Positions 1 to 11,299 are shown, numbered from the stretch's first letter. The stretch: DNA of 64,000 nt from Hyaloperonospora brassicae (GCA_947650285.1 CANTFL010000378.1:62001-126000), one strand, 5' to 3'. The notes: generated by a model from the letters alone, not told the origin. Made by a program: numbers and translations.

Positions 1-190
1 ATAAAGACGTGGATTTATTTACAGCCACACAAGGTAAAATAGTTATGACACAAAAACTATATTGTTCGGTCCGGATTTATCGCGTGACATCGTGGTGTAG
101 AGGGAACTCTAGCAGAAGTAGCTACAGTATGTCAAGAGCGTTGTGGTTTACAATTTCTCGTCGCTATCTTCAGTCGTACGCCGAATCATA
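1..190 (+). pseudogene. Possible Ty1/copia RNase H tail remnant
   Basis: The window opens inside a 60-codon reading frame that ends at 191. Its first part (TATQGKIVMTQKL) resembles the RNase H block of Ty1/copia polyproteins, where a DNQGAI-type motif is followed by a short alpha-helical stretch. The next expected block (KHID...H..R) is not clean and would need a frameshift. The rest of the element would lie left of the window. This is a weak resemblance; it may be chance. Confidence 0.22.
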
Positions 191-1850
191 GTCATTTATA
201 CAAGATACTCAAGTTAGAGCGACAAGAAATCCTCCAGCTAATAGACATAGTTCAGTTTTCTTTTATGAATCATGAAAAGGGTTCCTAATTTTATTAGTTC
301 TTTTGCCACCAATGATCATTATAATATTTCTATTTTATATTTTAGGATTTTATCTTAGCTAAATAATTTGGAGAAACTCATACTGTTTTAGAAGCACCAA
401 AACGCATAAATGTTTTAGGTATTAATCTATAGCAATTCAAAGATTTAATTGAATTGATATTACTAATTTATACATTCCGCGATATTACTTAATATTGCGA
501 TATTTAAATACTGCATTGATCGTTAATATTCTTGTCTAATTGTGATACTATGAAGACATGCTGTACTTTAAATACATAGCAGATGATACTTGCCTTTCTG
601 AAAGGGCGATTGTAAAAATATGCAGAACATTAGTTGAACAAGAAACAATTTGAAATGTTTTGGATGAAGTGCTGATCGCGATCAATACGATAAACCGGGA
701 ATACAGTAAGCTTAACGTCGTCCGCGTACAAATTAGGAATTCTCTACTTAAAGAAAAATAAAATTGGATCATCAGTAAAGAAACCGCAATTGGCTTGCAA
801 TATTGCCATACCGAATTACCTAACTCTGGGCGATCGTGGATTCCACGTTAGAGCTTACGGCTGATCAGAAAGTATCAGACGGGTTTGGAGAATTCCTTCT
901 ATATACGGGATGATTTGTTCTTGAGAAAAAGGATTAATAAACAATTATAAAGATATAACTTTATTGAAATGAAAATGAGTGATGAGATCACATGCAAGTT
1001 TTAAGGTTTATAACTGATTTGTCCAAATTTGGAAAGTAATTTGAATTATGGCTGATACACGATTGGTTCATGTAAAGCAAGATATAAATGAAAGCGCTTA
1101 CGGTTAGCAAGCAAAAACTTGACAGTTACGATATTTCGAATGATTAATACTGATAGAGACGAATAGCATCGGAAATTACAACTGATCACAACGAATCAAT
1201 TGTATAAGTTATTGACAAGGATTGGAGTTAATCTTATATTTAATTTAGCAGCTATCACTCAATTAAATATAGGAAACATTTTCAGATATAACACCCGGCA
1301 AGCAGACGTCGTGCAACAATTTTATTCGATATAGAAAGCAGGCGAAAGAGAAACGAATCAAAGTCTCCCACTATAAGGCTCAACTTTACTACATATAGAC
1401 ATAAATTGTCACGCATAGTAACAATTTCTCTCTTCATAACGCATTACAATTAGTTCAACAATGAGAAATGTTGTGTTAATATGCTTGATCTATCGCGTTT
1501 TGACAGATATATAGGGGTTCTGCTTTAATGAACTGAACACATTGCATAAACATAACTCGTGTTCGAATGGTGCTCACTAAGATAAAAAGTGCATTAATCA
1601 GCAGATATATAGGCGCCTTTCTTATAATTGTAATACATAATGGAATATGCAACTATATGTTGAAAAGCATATTTAACGATTTAACGACGCCCAAATGACC
1701 ATGTCGGATCGACCGATGAAATTTGTGCATCATACAATTTTATAAATAATAGGTAGTATCACATTCCGTCGTAGCCGCAGTATTTTTAGCAGACAAAAGT
1801 TTTCGTAGGGTCAATTTATTGTGTCTCAGTATAATTTAAAATATTTAAAT
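191..1850. other. AT-rich stretch without a recognisable gene
   Basis: Both strands carry frequent stop codons and only short reading frames with no recognisable motif. I see no RNA gene or clear repeat here. Probably decayed transposon sequence. Confidence 0.6.
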
Positions 1851-3081
1851 TGTGGTGAAGTGGTGATCGCCCGTTTCGCGAGACGATCCCGACTCTTCAC
1901 TGGCGCCCGTAAGACCGAATAATGGAGGTGGTACTCCAATTCCGTGCTCTGTGTTTTCTTGCTCACCTTTTGCACCCGTCCGTAGGGCGGGTTGCGCCTT
2001 TCTTGGTGGACTTGAGCTGAAGCCTGACTAGACCGTTTTGCGGATAGGGGTGATCGGGTGGAAAATTCTTCACCCGGTCAAACATGGGTATGAATCAAGT
2101 GGAAATACTTCACAAGATCGCGTGTATACTTGGGCTCTCTCCAAGAGTCGCTTCTGTCGAAAGGCGATGCATAAAGCGTTAGCCTTCTGACCACTTTATC
2201 CATCTCGCCATCTTGAATGTAAACCGATAGGTCTTGTTCGGCAAATCGCAGTTCGGGGGGGGTTTATAAAACTGACGTTACGCCTGGCCACACAACTTAA
2301 GTGCAAAGTTTGCAGAGACCCGGGCCACTCCGTGTTCGACGGGAGGCCAAAGATAATGCTCCGGAGAGGTCGACGCGTGTCTTTCGTAGTGAATTCAATT
2401 ATGTTTAATGTCAACTAACCAAATCCAAAATTTATGTCTATGCTTATATGTTCTCTAGATCTCTGTTGCGTATCGCCTGTCTATGTCATTTACTTCTTGC
2501 ATCATGTGGCCTACCGCTAATACTCGTGTAGCGGATAGCACCGTGGTAGATCGCTCGGGTAGCGGATACTTCGATTCTTAATTAGTGGTATGTGGTTCGT
2601 TACAATTGTGTGTTCACATAATAAAGGAGTAATCTCTTAGAATAGATGGTATTAATCGGTTGTGTCATTGATCGGGCTATCACGGTCGAATTGCTGTCAT
2701 TTCTAAACTACGCATGATTGATGATCTACTCCTCCAGCATGCTTTTATATCCATCCATCATCCATTGTTCGTCACTCGTTAAGTAATTCAGATGATGATC
2801 ATATTTCAAGTTCGCTTGTACTTGTAGCTTGGTGATCCAGGTAATTGAAAGCGGATCGCAATTGGTCAATCGTCGATCCTTGACAACACGCCTTCTTGGC
2901 TTTTAGGTAGATCAGTTAGAATGACTAAAACAAGTGATTTCTTGCACTCAGTCTGTTGGTCCCATACCCTGTGCTAACCGGCCCATATCCGAGCACAAAC
3001 TACCAATCAAATTGGTTTTGTATATAATGCGGTTCTCACGATCCACACTTTCCAATCATTTTCTCACAGCACTTCCCCACA
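1851..3081 (-). repeat. Solo LTR of the L family
   Basis: This 1.2-kb segment starts TGTGGTGAAG and ends CTTCCCCACA, and aligns along most of its length with the 5' LTR of element E (57884-59036, opposite orientation) and with the L-type LTRs at 30641-31954 and 53522-55423. Shared blocks include a stretch near 1960-2060 with the GCACCCGTC motif, one near 2180-2420, and the CGGTC/GATCG-rich end near 2660-2900. No gag or pol follows on either side, so it is read as a solo LTR left by LTR-LTR recombination. The flanks (taaat before, aaaaat after) are not a perfect target duplication. A 72-codon minus-strand frame at 2196-2414 is conserved in the copy at 31381-31719 only because the LTR itself is conserved; I do not call it a gene. 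Confidence 0.75.
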
Positions 3082-4993
3082 AAAAATGCGTGATTCGTAT
3101 AAGCAAATGAAATTGAAAGGCGCATTTATACAAGATTCAGCACAATGTGGTTGCAGAACTTTTATCGTTAGCAAATTGAGACGACATGATATAAATTGCT
3201 AGCATGTCGAAGTTCCTCTGCGTTTTTTATCTGATTTCAGCAGTATTATAGATTATAGGCCACAAGTAAATGAATTGACATAGTGTATAATACAAAAAGG
3301 GACTACTGCGACAGAGTAATCATTCAGATGGGAACTATATGCGGTCGGAGATATTGCGCCAAACAGTTAATTATGCGCGATGAATATTAATCAAGTCCGG
3401 ATCCGTAGTGATATGCCAGTTCAATCTACTACTGGCTCTAACTTACGATTGATACATAATTTACCCTGCTGTTATCATTCTCCAAGCCACGCCATGACGA
3501 TTTTATCGACGAAGATACATAATTTGACGCTTGTATCAATGTGCAAGATCTCGGTGAACGGTCGATTAAAAATATCACTAACTATAGAGAAGACCGTCAA
3601 ATGAAATTCGATATCCTTTTCATAAAATGATCGGCCGTAATTAAGACTGTAATGAATTAGAGTGGAATAAAAAATACACGCTATTTGAATCATATAAGAC
3701 ACTTCTGTTTAGGAAGATCAAGAATCACGGCGATCATGCTTATGCGGTTGGAGGTCTCGTGTACATCTTGCAAACAATTACTAGTGGTACATATAATCTT
3801 TGCTTAGACCAAGTCCACATGTTTTTAGATCGCCCCTACTGTTAAATTCTGATATTCGAAATAGATCGGTTTCCTTTTGTAAAAGTAATATTACTATACT
3901 CTTCTATTAAAGCAGACCACAGATATACAAATTGAAGTGCAGTAGCTAGTATATGTTGGTTCTGGACCAACGACACGTTTTAAAAGCATTGAACAATAGT
4001 TCCAGGTTAAAGGAAAATAAAGTAGTTATATAATTTTGCCAGAATAAGCAGGTAATAATTTAGGTACGTTATAATATTATCGTAATCGCAATCGAAGAGC
4101 CAAAAACGGGTTGAAAATGATGGTTTTTTACTTATCGGTTTATTTTTAACAGGTGGTCGTATTGTGAGGGTGGTGTACGATTATATTGGTCTGCAAAAGA
4201 TTCTGTATGAGGATTGAGATTCTATTTGCTTCGTGATCGAGAATATTTTGGCTTATAAGACGCCGAAAGCGGCAAAAACATAACAAGATCAAAATAAATA
4301 GACCAGAATAAACAACAAAGTTGACCTTGTGCAAATTTATTACAAATTTATTAGTAATCAATATACTTAATCCAGGTATATGAAGGTCACACGAAGACGA
4401 AAATGTCCGAAGTTATTTGAATGAGGATAAGTAAAAAGATTTCGACAAGGCTCCAAGGATCCACTGGGGAACTAGATGATTATGTTCGGGCTCTAATCCG
4501 CTGAACTAGAAGACCTGGATATCGCATACGACCTAGTTAATAAAGAGGAAGTTTGATAAATTATGGATCAAAGAGACATCAGGTGGTAAGGACCGTCTAT
4601 AGTGCCTTATCAGGTCACCAGCAGCACCAAATTAAATGAAGAACCGGATCATTCTTACCCTTGCTTCTGCATTTGGTCAAACGATGCCTATCTCGGACAT
4701 ATTTAGCGCTGCTCGACGGATATCGACAAATTATGCAATTCTTCCTACAAAGCTTGGTAATGACGGGTGTCACTAACTAACTACATTACCTGATATGCGA
4801 AAACTATATTTTGACATGAAACTAAGTCGGACGCCGGTATCAATCGAATATTTTCGCTTGCTAATGGTCGGAAATCTGATCAACATTGTAAACGATAATC
4901 ATTTAAGGACACAATCGATGATAAGAAGTAGTGCGGGTTCTTTTCTATTTAAAAGCATGAACGCATTCTATTTCGGCTCCGTAAAATAATATT
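3082..4993. other. AT-rich stretch without a recognisable gene
   Basis: Only short, unconvincing frames on both strands. No repeat family of this window matches here. Nothing further seen. Confidence 0.6.
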
Positions 4994-5090
4994 AGAAAAC
5001 TTATCCATTTGTATTAAAATATTTGGGAATTGCTAAATTTACACCCATTTTCCTTAGATTGACACCCTTCCTTCTAAAATTATTTAAACC
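4994..5090 (+). repeat. Left terminal inverted repeat
   Basis: Single copy of the terminal unit. Read on the minus strand it gives GGGTGTCAATCTAAGG then GGGTGTAAATTTAGC, which pairs with the right-end copies at 6112-6300. Confidence 0.7.
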
Positions 5091-5091
5091 A

Positions 5092-5345
5092 GGTACGCAA
5101 TCGCCGTTGGACAAAGACGAGTACTTTCTCTGCCACTTTGCTACAAGCGACATCTTGCGCGCTGCTGTAACTGCTGGCACCGACATAGGCAAAACGGTCA
5201 AAGCCGCGATGGAGTCGGGCACACAGGTGACCGACGAGATTGTCGTCGGTATCATTAGGGACGCTATCAAGAGTTTAAAATGCCGTCGTGTCTTTATTCT
5301 TGACGATTTTCAACGTGCGGTCGTGCAGGCCAAAAAAATGAAATC
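5092..5345 (+). pseudogene. Adenylate kinase fragment (captured)
   Basis: The plus-strand frame from 5023 reads GTQSPLDKDEYFLCHFATS, then DILRAA, AMESG, VTDEIVVGII, CRRVFILDDF and VVQAKK. This matches the adenylate kinase core in order: end of the P-loop (GT), the AMP-binding region (normally ATGD.LR.A), the V.DEIV..II helix, and the GFILDGFPR segment. Adenylate kinase interconverts ATP+AMP and 2 ADP. The fragment lacks the start of the P-loop (GxxGxGK) and everything after the DGFPR region, including the LID domain. Key residues are altered: ATGD to ATSD and DGFPR to DDFQR. It cannot be an active enzyme. It sits just inside the left terminal repeat and continues in frame into the HACD fragment. 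Confidence 0.85.
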
Positions 5346-5424
5346 AATAGGAGATACAGACGAGTGTCCAGGTTGCAACGCAGAGGCTGAACATCGTATC
5401 CTCATGTTGTATGCGGATTCCTCG

Positions 5425-5941
5425 CAACTAGATTTGTGCCTTCTGGCCTTCTATGACGTCTCTTGCGCTGGCTGGGAGTACTTCTTGTACTTAACAGTGA
5501 CAACGGTCCTGAAGGCGCGTAAAGGTGGCGATCCGGACTGGAGCCAAGTGGCACATATCTCGTAGGACTTTGTGTCACTGCCGCTCAAAGTGGTTCAGAC
5601 GATGGCCGTAATGGAGATCGTGATCGATGCCGTGGGCTTTGTGCGATTTCCAGTGGGATTTACACTCATGCAATTAAACTATGCGCAATGGCTCGTCTGG
5701 GCTCTGTCCCGCCTCGCGCTATCTGTTTGGCGTCCCGCTTATGGTGGGGCCTCGTGGAGTTATCGCGCTACTCTTTTCATGCACTCACTCTGTACGACGC
5801 CGTGCCCAACTTCCTTTTCTTTCTGCGATACCATATTTTCATGCTGTTTTTTCACTCGAGTGTGCCTGGTACGTAATTCCATGCATCTATAATGATCTAA
5901 CGCAGGTCGATCCGAGTGGCCTGATTTCCTTGAGGTGCTAG
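5425..5941 (+). pseudogene. 3-hydroxyacyl-CoA dehydratase (HACD/PHS1) fragment (captured)
   Basis: Downstream of and in frame with the adenylate kinase piece, the translation reads GWEYFLYLTVT..LKARKGG, then LPLKVVQTMAVMEIV, VGFVRFPVG.TLMQ and, after a frameshift near 5700-5760, SRYSFHALTLYDAVPNFL and FLRYHIF. These blocks follow the order of the PTPLA/HACD family: first membrane helix, LK..QT.A.LEV.H...G.VRSP..T..MQ, then the catalytic E..RY.FYAL and LRYT.F.VLYP segments. The family does the third step of very-long-chain fatty acid elongation in the ER membrane. A TAG stop lies at 5563-5565 and the end of the gene is missing. The linker between the two gene pieces (about 5345-5425) is unassigned. 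Confidence 0.72.
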
Positions 5942-6099
5942 TAGAGCTCACATACTCTTTTTGACTATTAGGCGAAGTGCTTTGCATGATGATCTCGCTT
6001 AGCTTTCTAACCACGGGTGCGTATGCCATCCAGCTGCCCAACACACACAACAACCTTTGTCAGAAATCAAATCTTACAATGAATTGAGATTTTATAAAT

Positions 6100-6316
6100 A
6101 ATATTTTAAGGAAGGGTGTGAATCTAAGGAAAAAGGGGTGTGAATTTAGCAATTCACTTTATATGAGATTTGAAAGAAAGGGTGTGAATCTAAGGACAAA
6201 GGGTTTGAATTTAGCATTTCCCTTTATAAATAAAGGTTCAAAGGAACGGTGTGAATCAAGGGAAAAGGAGTGTAAATTCATCAAATTCCCTAATCTTCAT
6301 ACCAATTCAAGTTGAC
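6100..6316 (-). repeat. Right terminal inverted repeat with three 65-bp tandem subrepeats
   Basis: Three direct copies of a 65-bp unit start near 6109, 6173 and 6236. Each has a GTGTGAATC..AGG block followed by a (T)GTGAATTTAGCA/TGTAAATTCATCA block and an AT-rich tail. The unit is the inverse of the left terminus. Unequal copy number at the two ends suggests tandem amplification after insertion. Confidence 0.7.
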
Positions 6317-6344
6317 AAATGCATACGCCCCGAGAGAGGCTAAA

Positions 6345-6661
6345 TGTAACGGGGATAGATTAACCCGTATTTAACTTAAACTTTTGTTTTGAGGGAAGCT
6401 CAAAACCCAAGTCTTTGGTGTTCAGTATTTTTAACTCTGTTTATATGTTTGTCTTTTAAATCAGCCTAAGTACAAATGGTACCCTTGAACTCGTGGAAAC
6501 CACTTAATCTACGTGCCTATATCTTAATGGCTAATGATGGTGCTGAGCCCATTAAACCAGCTAAAAGATACGACGTGCTACTTTCGCTACTAGTAACACC
6601 CCTACTAAAGTAACATGTAAACTTTATCGAAACTACTGATGTAACGGGGTGGCCCATTACA
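6345..6661 (-). repeat. Element A 3' LTR
   Basis: Begins TGTAACGGGG and ends GGCCCATTACA on the plus strand. It aligns with 21344-21662. The right-hand 125 bases or so are identical in the two copies, while the left-hand 190 bases differ at roughly 20 positions. Confidence 0.85.
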
Positions 6662-6680
6662 TCATCCCTTCTCAATAAAG
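6662..6680 (-). promoter_or_regulatory. Weak polypurine tract of element A
   Basis: On the minus strand the bases just before the 3' LTR read TTGAGAAGGGATGA, a purine-rich run in the place where plus-strand DNA synthesis of LTR elements is primed. It is shorter and less pure than the tracts of elements B and C. Confidence 0.4.
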
Positions 6681-6735
6681 CCCTCACAAACCGTGAGTGC
6701 TCAATCACGAGACCCAACGACGCACAAGCCAAACG

Positions 6736-8059
6736 ATGACTGAAGACGCAGACGCCAACACCACAGCACTCCCGCGCACAATCAGCGGGAGTTTAGTCGA
6801 CCACGTGATGTATCAGCACCTGATCCCTTGGGCGCTATACGACTTGTCCGGAGCTCGAGCTCCGGACTCTCTCGAAACGATGCAGAACTATTTCCGGCGT
6901 TTACGTTGGTTGCGCGGGAGGACTCTTGATAAAATCTCGAATGAGTCGCTCCAGCGGTCTTGGTGCGCGTTAATCTGGAGGTGAACCGGGTTCTTGAAGA
7001 CGAAAGAAACTTTCAGCAGTGGCTAGCCAATCGCGAAGATATCCAAGCCGATCATTTAATCGGTTTACTGCGCGAGAAGACTTGCGAAAACGCGTGAAAC
7101 GTAGATTAACTCTGCTACGTTCACGTACACGAATCTTGTTACTCTTGTGACTCGATGCCTCGCCCAACTCGCGAGTATGGCAACGACACGTCGCTGAGTA
7201 TCCACTCAGCGAGTATAAAAGGCTCTGGATCAGACGGTATAAGCGCAGCTTGATGGAGCGCAAGACTGCGGTTAATCGTGGCGCGTCACGCTGGCTACAC
7301 CACTCCCGTTCTCGAGATCGTGGTGCCATGCACTCGCCACGACGTTCTCGTTCGCGTGATCGTGGCGATACACATTCTCCGCGATGTTCTCGTCGTCGCC
7401 CTTTAGATCGTCGTCGTGGTGACGTTTCACCACGACGTTCTCGCAATCACTCTTGGTCCCGTAGTCGTGGTGACGCTTCACCACGACACCGTCGTCGTTC
7501 ATCTCGTTCCCGCTCTACGCGAGAACACTCAGGTCGTCGACCAAATCTGAACCAATCGTATGCACGGACTCGTATGCCCGAGCGACGTCTGGAACGTCTC
7601 GAAGAAGCGAAGAACGCGGTTCCCACGTAAACTGGTCGGGTGAAAACCCGAGCCAACGTACAGGATACTTGCGCGCGTTTGGAACCGCGCGCTCATGGTG
7701 TCGCGACGATATCGTCTCGCGTTGAGGGTCCTCATGACCGACTAAGCACTCCACAATCCAGCACTTCTGACCTTTTGCGTCCACAAGCGGTGGTGGGCCC
7801 TCGCGGTGATACTGCTGGCGTCCTCGTTGCCCAGAACGATGTAGATGCGGCCGTGAACAAGGTTGTTGATGCACATCTGAAAGCTGAAGCTGCCCTTGAT
7901 CGATCTGCGCGGGCTGAGAGAACAGCGAACGAGATCCGACAGTCGAACCGCGAGCTGGTTGAACGGATGCGGAACCTGGAATGCCAGGTTTTGGGCACGC
8001 GCAGACTAGGACGGAGCCGCGTCCGATGTCACTGGAGCATCAAGCAAGGCGAGGGATAA
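6736..8059 (+). pseudogene. Antisense ORF of element A (Arg/Ser-rich, coiled-coil end), broken
   Basis: This coding-like stretch runs opposite to gag-pol, from just inside the 3' LTR to the integrase tail. ATG at 6736 opens 82 codons (to 6984). A shifted frame continues with VNRVLEDERNFQQWL. A third frame (7253-7630) is an RS-rich stretch with repeated SRSRDRG and SPRRSRS motifs, and 7640-8059 ends in a charged helix containing AHLKAEAALDRSARAER and NRELVERMRNLE, a likely coiled coil. At least three frameshifts or stops break it. It overlaps the chromodomain codons at 7515-7874 on the other strand. The product is unrecognised. An Inr-like GCTCAATC lies at 6699-6706. Parts may be shadows of the opposite strand, but 6736-7250 has no competing sense frame that I recognise. 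Confidence 0.5.
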
Positions 8060-8554
8060 GGTCGACCTATGAGCCTTTGACTTCGAGGACGGAGCCAACC
8101 CGTGAAGCTTAGCTGGACGATACTCCTTGAGCCTCCCGACGTAAAACGTCGGATGAAGTCGCCGTGACGAAGGAATGTCCAGCGTGTATGCGTCGCCGAT
8201 CGCCCTAAGAACCGTGAATGGTCTGATGAAATGTGGCGCGAGTTTGCTCGCGCCGAGATTGGTTACTGCTGAATCTTGTAGGCCTTCGGTAGATAACAAT
8301 ACTCGATCACCCTTCTTAATTTTACTTGTGTTCCTTCTTCCACGTTTGTCTGCATTCGCTTTCTGTTTATTCACTGCAGATCGAAGCGTATCGCGTACAA
8401 ACCTCTTGGTGGCTTGACGTTGTAGTATAAACGCTGACATAGCCATGTAATCAATTGGTCGCGCCGATTCAATCGGTGCGTAGTTGGCTTTAGGGTTTCG
8501 CATACCCGAAGAAGGGTCAATCAGCGTTTGTGCAGTTCATTGAGCTAGCGGGGA
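7515..8554 (-). pseudogene. Element A integrase C-terminus and chromodomain
   Basis: The minus-strand frame 8503-8006 reads as the integrase C-terminal GPY/F-like module: KKGDRVLLSTEGL, LAPHFIRPFTVL and RLHPTFYVGRLKEYRP. After a break, 7874-7515 reads a chromodomain: the core is CWIVECLVGH, then YPVRWLGFSPDQFTWEPRS and a C-terminal helix. Chromodomains of chromoviruses steer integration towards histone-marked chromatin. The open frame ends at 8554, where element B begins; the remainder of integrase is at 16243-17179. Antisense reading frames run opposite this region. Confidence 0.82.
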
Positions 8555-9079
8555 TGTAACGGGGTTATACGTCGGCTGGTAGTAGACGATAGGTGTGGTG
8601 CACACAAGAATGGGGTTCCCTATAAAGTAATTTTAGAACACAGTGAGTGTATCAATTGTTGAAGACTGATGTCTGTCATCAATTGATTACGAGATCTTTT
8701 AAGAGGTTATTTAGGGCAGGTTAAATACGTTGTTCTAAGGTGTTCTTTTAGGATTAATAAAGAAATAAAAATCTTGTTCCCCTTTTGATCACTGAAAGAA
8801 ACGTGCCTTACGAGGCGTCTTTGATCGGTAGGAGCTAGCAATACCTGTGAATCTAGCTGCTCCTGAGCACTCTGTGCTGTGATTCTTTTGAATCGTTTGG
8901 TCCCTTAGGAACGGGGACCGTAAGCTCTCTGAGCTTGTTGACTCTCTGAGTCGGGTTCTCTGAACCAAAACCTTAGATCTCTGAGCTGTTGACTCTCTGA
9001 GTCGGGTTCGTAGAACCAAAGTTGCTCCTAAGAGCGTTAAGTCTTCCTCTGACTATAGGAGCTGTGTAGCTCTGCTACA
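8555..9079 (+). repeat. Element B 5' LTR
   Basis: Runs from TGTAACGGGG to CTGCTACA. It holds a direct repeat of TTGACTCTCTGAGTCGGGTT (near 8937 and 8990), conserved in the 3' copy. Both copies share an AAT-rich block near 8755 and the GATCACTGAAAG block. Confidence 0.9.
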
Positions 9080-9080
9080 C

Positions 9081-9100
9081 TTCGTAGCACTTGCAGTCAT
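9081..9100 (+). promoter_or_regulatory. Element B primer-binding-site region
   Basis: Right after the 5' LTR the sequence TTCGTAGCACTTGCAGTC corresponds to TGGTAGCACTTTGTAGTC next to the 5' LTR of element A and to similar strings in C and D. The ideal TGGTAGCA would pair with the GCUACCA end of eukaryotic initiator tRNA-Met; in B the first three bases are altered. Confidence 0.5.
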
Positions 9101-9148
9101 TCTACGCCTGAGTCGGTAACGACGGATCCTCTGAGATGATGTAGCATT

Positions 9149-10171
9149 CCACACCCCTCGGAGGCCCAAAAGGCCGCGCTTGAGAAGCTCACCGCGGCCG
9201 TAGGCCCAGAGTATGTGGATTTTATAGCTGCACAAGGTCCCGACGTGCTCAATGCGCGTGTCACGACCTTTATGCAGTATGAAACGGCCCGTTTAGGGAA
9301 GGTTCAGAACCTGGTAGCGTCGGCTATGTCCACACGCTTTGTGGCTATGCCAGACGAAGAGGCTAAGCCTCGTCCCCTTAAGGTGGACGTTAAACATTAC
9401 TCCGGGAAGGAGGGAGAAATCCTCATCCTCTGGACCCGTGAGATTGAGATGGCCATGAGATCTGGCTTGATCTCAATCGAGCATCAGCGAGTCTCGCTGG
9501 CCATCTCAAAGTTCGATGGAAGAGCTAGAGAATGGGCTTTGACGTGCGGCACGTCGGTCGACTTGGCGTTTCCCACATGGGATTGGCTCAAGCTAGACCT
9601 ATTGCGAATTTTCTCGCCGCCTAACCAGGTTTATCGCGTGCGCTCACGCTTCTTGTCCACCCGTCTGGGTAAGAACGAGTAAACGAACTATGTCCAGGAG
9701 TTGAGAACTCGGATGGCTGCCATGCAGTCCGACCCTCTCCCTAAGGCCGTCTACGTGACATTCTTCATGGAAGGTCTTCGCACTGGCGTTACCAGGACCG
9801 AGGTCTTTCGAGTTCATCCCTCGACTTTTGAGGAGGCTGTGAGAATCGCTCAGAATGCTGAGCATAACTTTAAGTCAGCCAGACTTGGTTGGAATGGGTA
9901 CAACCCAAGCTTTGCGAGAGCAACCTCTGCAAGCACCTCGGCTTACTGTAAGCCCGAACCGATGGATCTCAGCAATGCTGAAGATGAAGGTGAAGCTGAG
10001 CTTCATGTTGCCGAGCAACGACAGGAGGTGAGACGCTGTTACATGTGCGGAATCACTAAACATTTGCGTCCCACTTGTCCTTTGCGTAAGCAACGACCGA
10101 CTCCTACGGGTCGAAACCCCAGCCTCAACCAGAAACTTGGTATGGCACGGGAAAACGTCGACGCCCAGTAG
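9149..10171 (+). pseudogene. gag: Element B gag
   Basis: One frame runs from about 9149 to 10171 with a single TAA at 9680-9682. It shows the retrotransposon gag capsid pattern (VKHYSGKEGE..ILWTREIEMAM and GRAREWAL..), then NYVQELRTRM, and a nucleocapsid knuckle CYMCGITKHLRPTC (C-X2-C-X4-H-X4-C) near residue 290. Gag packages the element RNA into particles. No in-frame ATG is present at the expected start; ATGATG at 9137 lies in another frame, so the start is also damaged. Confidence 0.85.
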
Positions 10172-10257
10172 GCGCGGGGCACCGTAATGGGGTAGGACTG
10201 AGTTCTGTCACTTCTCTACGAGGTAGAGCAACACAGGGCTTAGCCCCACAGAGCTCC

Positions 10258-11126
10258 GTGCCAGGAAGCACAGAGTATGGATACAAGCCTGGCTTGTTAG
10301 TCGCCGAGGCGATAGTTAAAGGCTTTGAGAAGCATTGGTCGACCTTAATCGATTCTGGGACGTCATGCAATTATGCTAGACGTCGTTCCCTTAAGAGGAG
10401 TCAGCAATACGCTGAGGCGCGCAGAGCGAACGACGGTGATTTCATCACTGTTCGGTTAGCGATGGGTAGTCGCGTTACTGTGCCTAAAGTTCCGTTGAAC
10501 TTGAAGTGAAGTTTTTGGACTTTGATAGCACAGAACGCTGTCTCGTCCTTGACTTGGATTCGAGATACGATCTTATCCTAGGCGTGGCATGGCTTGAACG
10601 TCATGAACCATGGATCGATTGGAGGTCTAAGACCTTATGCGCCACGCGCAATGTTCCTAGCGAAGCTTTGGAGAGTCATGAATCCACCTTTGCTAGGCAA
10701 CAAACGCACTTTTGGCGCGAGTCATTGGCGGAAGATGTCAATGTGCTGGACATTTGGATGCCGGGGCTAACTATCTCGAATGTCTATGACATGAATGATG
10801 AGCGGAGCTCTTCTAATGTGTTTGAAGAGAGATGTACTCCGTTGAGTGATACTCGTTGTGATAATGAGTCACTGCATGCTATTAGCATGATTGGCCAAGG
10901 GCCAAGACATCAAGAATGTACTTCTTCTGATGTGAGTGGGGTGGCACGTGAAATTACACAGAGTGAGGGCGGCCGTGATGGCACCTCACTGAATGTCGGT
11001 AATGACTTTGTTGGCAAACAGCCCGAGCATTCAGGGCAATGCCCACTTAATGCAAGTGAAGTGGTATGTGTTTATCCAATGGGTGAAGTGTTCGAGTTAC
11101 ACAACTCTCCACCAGATGTCGCTTAA
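10258..11126 (+). pseudogene. Element B protease and linker
   Basis: The frame 10258-10509 carries the retropepsin motif LIDSGTSCNY, with the catalytic aspartate intact at 10351-10353. A one-base shift near 10506 leads to the second conserved block (YDLILGVAWLERHEPWIDW) and an acidic, low-complexity linker ending at 11126. The protease is an aspartyl enzyme that would release gag and pol products. The shift separates the two halves of the protease, so the unit is not functional as it stands. Confidence 0.8.
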
Positions 11127-11299
11127 GACATGAGCTCTCGTATAGAGCGTGCTAAGACATCTAGCAACTACAGGGACCCTACTGTCCCAACTTTTGATAA
11201 GCGTAATGGGTCTACGATCCGTCAGTCCCGACGCCCGGTGGCAGCTGATGAGCGCCCCACGTCAGATACGTCCCATAGTTATTAAATCAACAATACACT

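Larger units (their letters stand above)
4994..6316 (+). mobile_element. Non-autonomous TIR element carrying captured host gene fragments
   Basis: Two inverted terminal segments bracket about 1 kb of GC-richer DNA. The left end (about 4994-5090) reads in reverse complement almost as the right end (about 6100-6316). The shared core is GGGTGTGAATCTAAGG followed by a GGTGTGAATTTAGC block. The right end carries three tandem copies of a 65-bp unit and the left end one copy. No transposase frame lies inside; instead the interior holds pieces of two unrelated metabolic genes. This is the architecture of Pack-type (gene-capturing) TIR transposons, best known as Pack-MULEs. The superfamily is not assigned, because I cannot see a clear target-site duplication. 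Confidence 0.7.

Noticed and set aside
5876..5916. Possible 41-base intron (GTACGT...CTAACGCAG) in the HACD fragment
   Set aside because: It has good splice-site look-alikes, but reading straight through in another frame also gives plausible family sequence, so I cannot claim a retained intron.
6970..7446. 158-codon minus-strand Arg/Glu-rich frame in element A
   Set aside because: The arginine-rich repeats read in any of several frames on both strands. The plus-strand RS reading links better with the coiled-coil end; the minus reading has no neighbour in frame.
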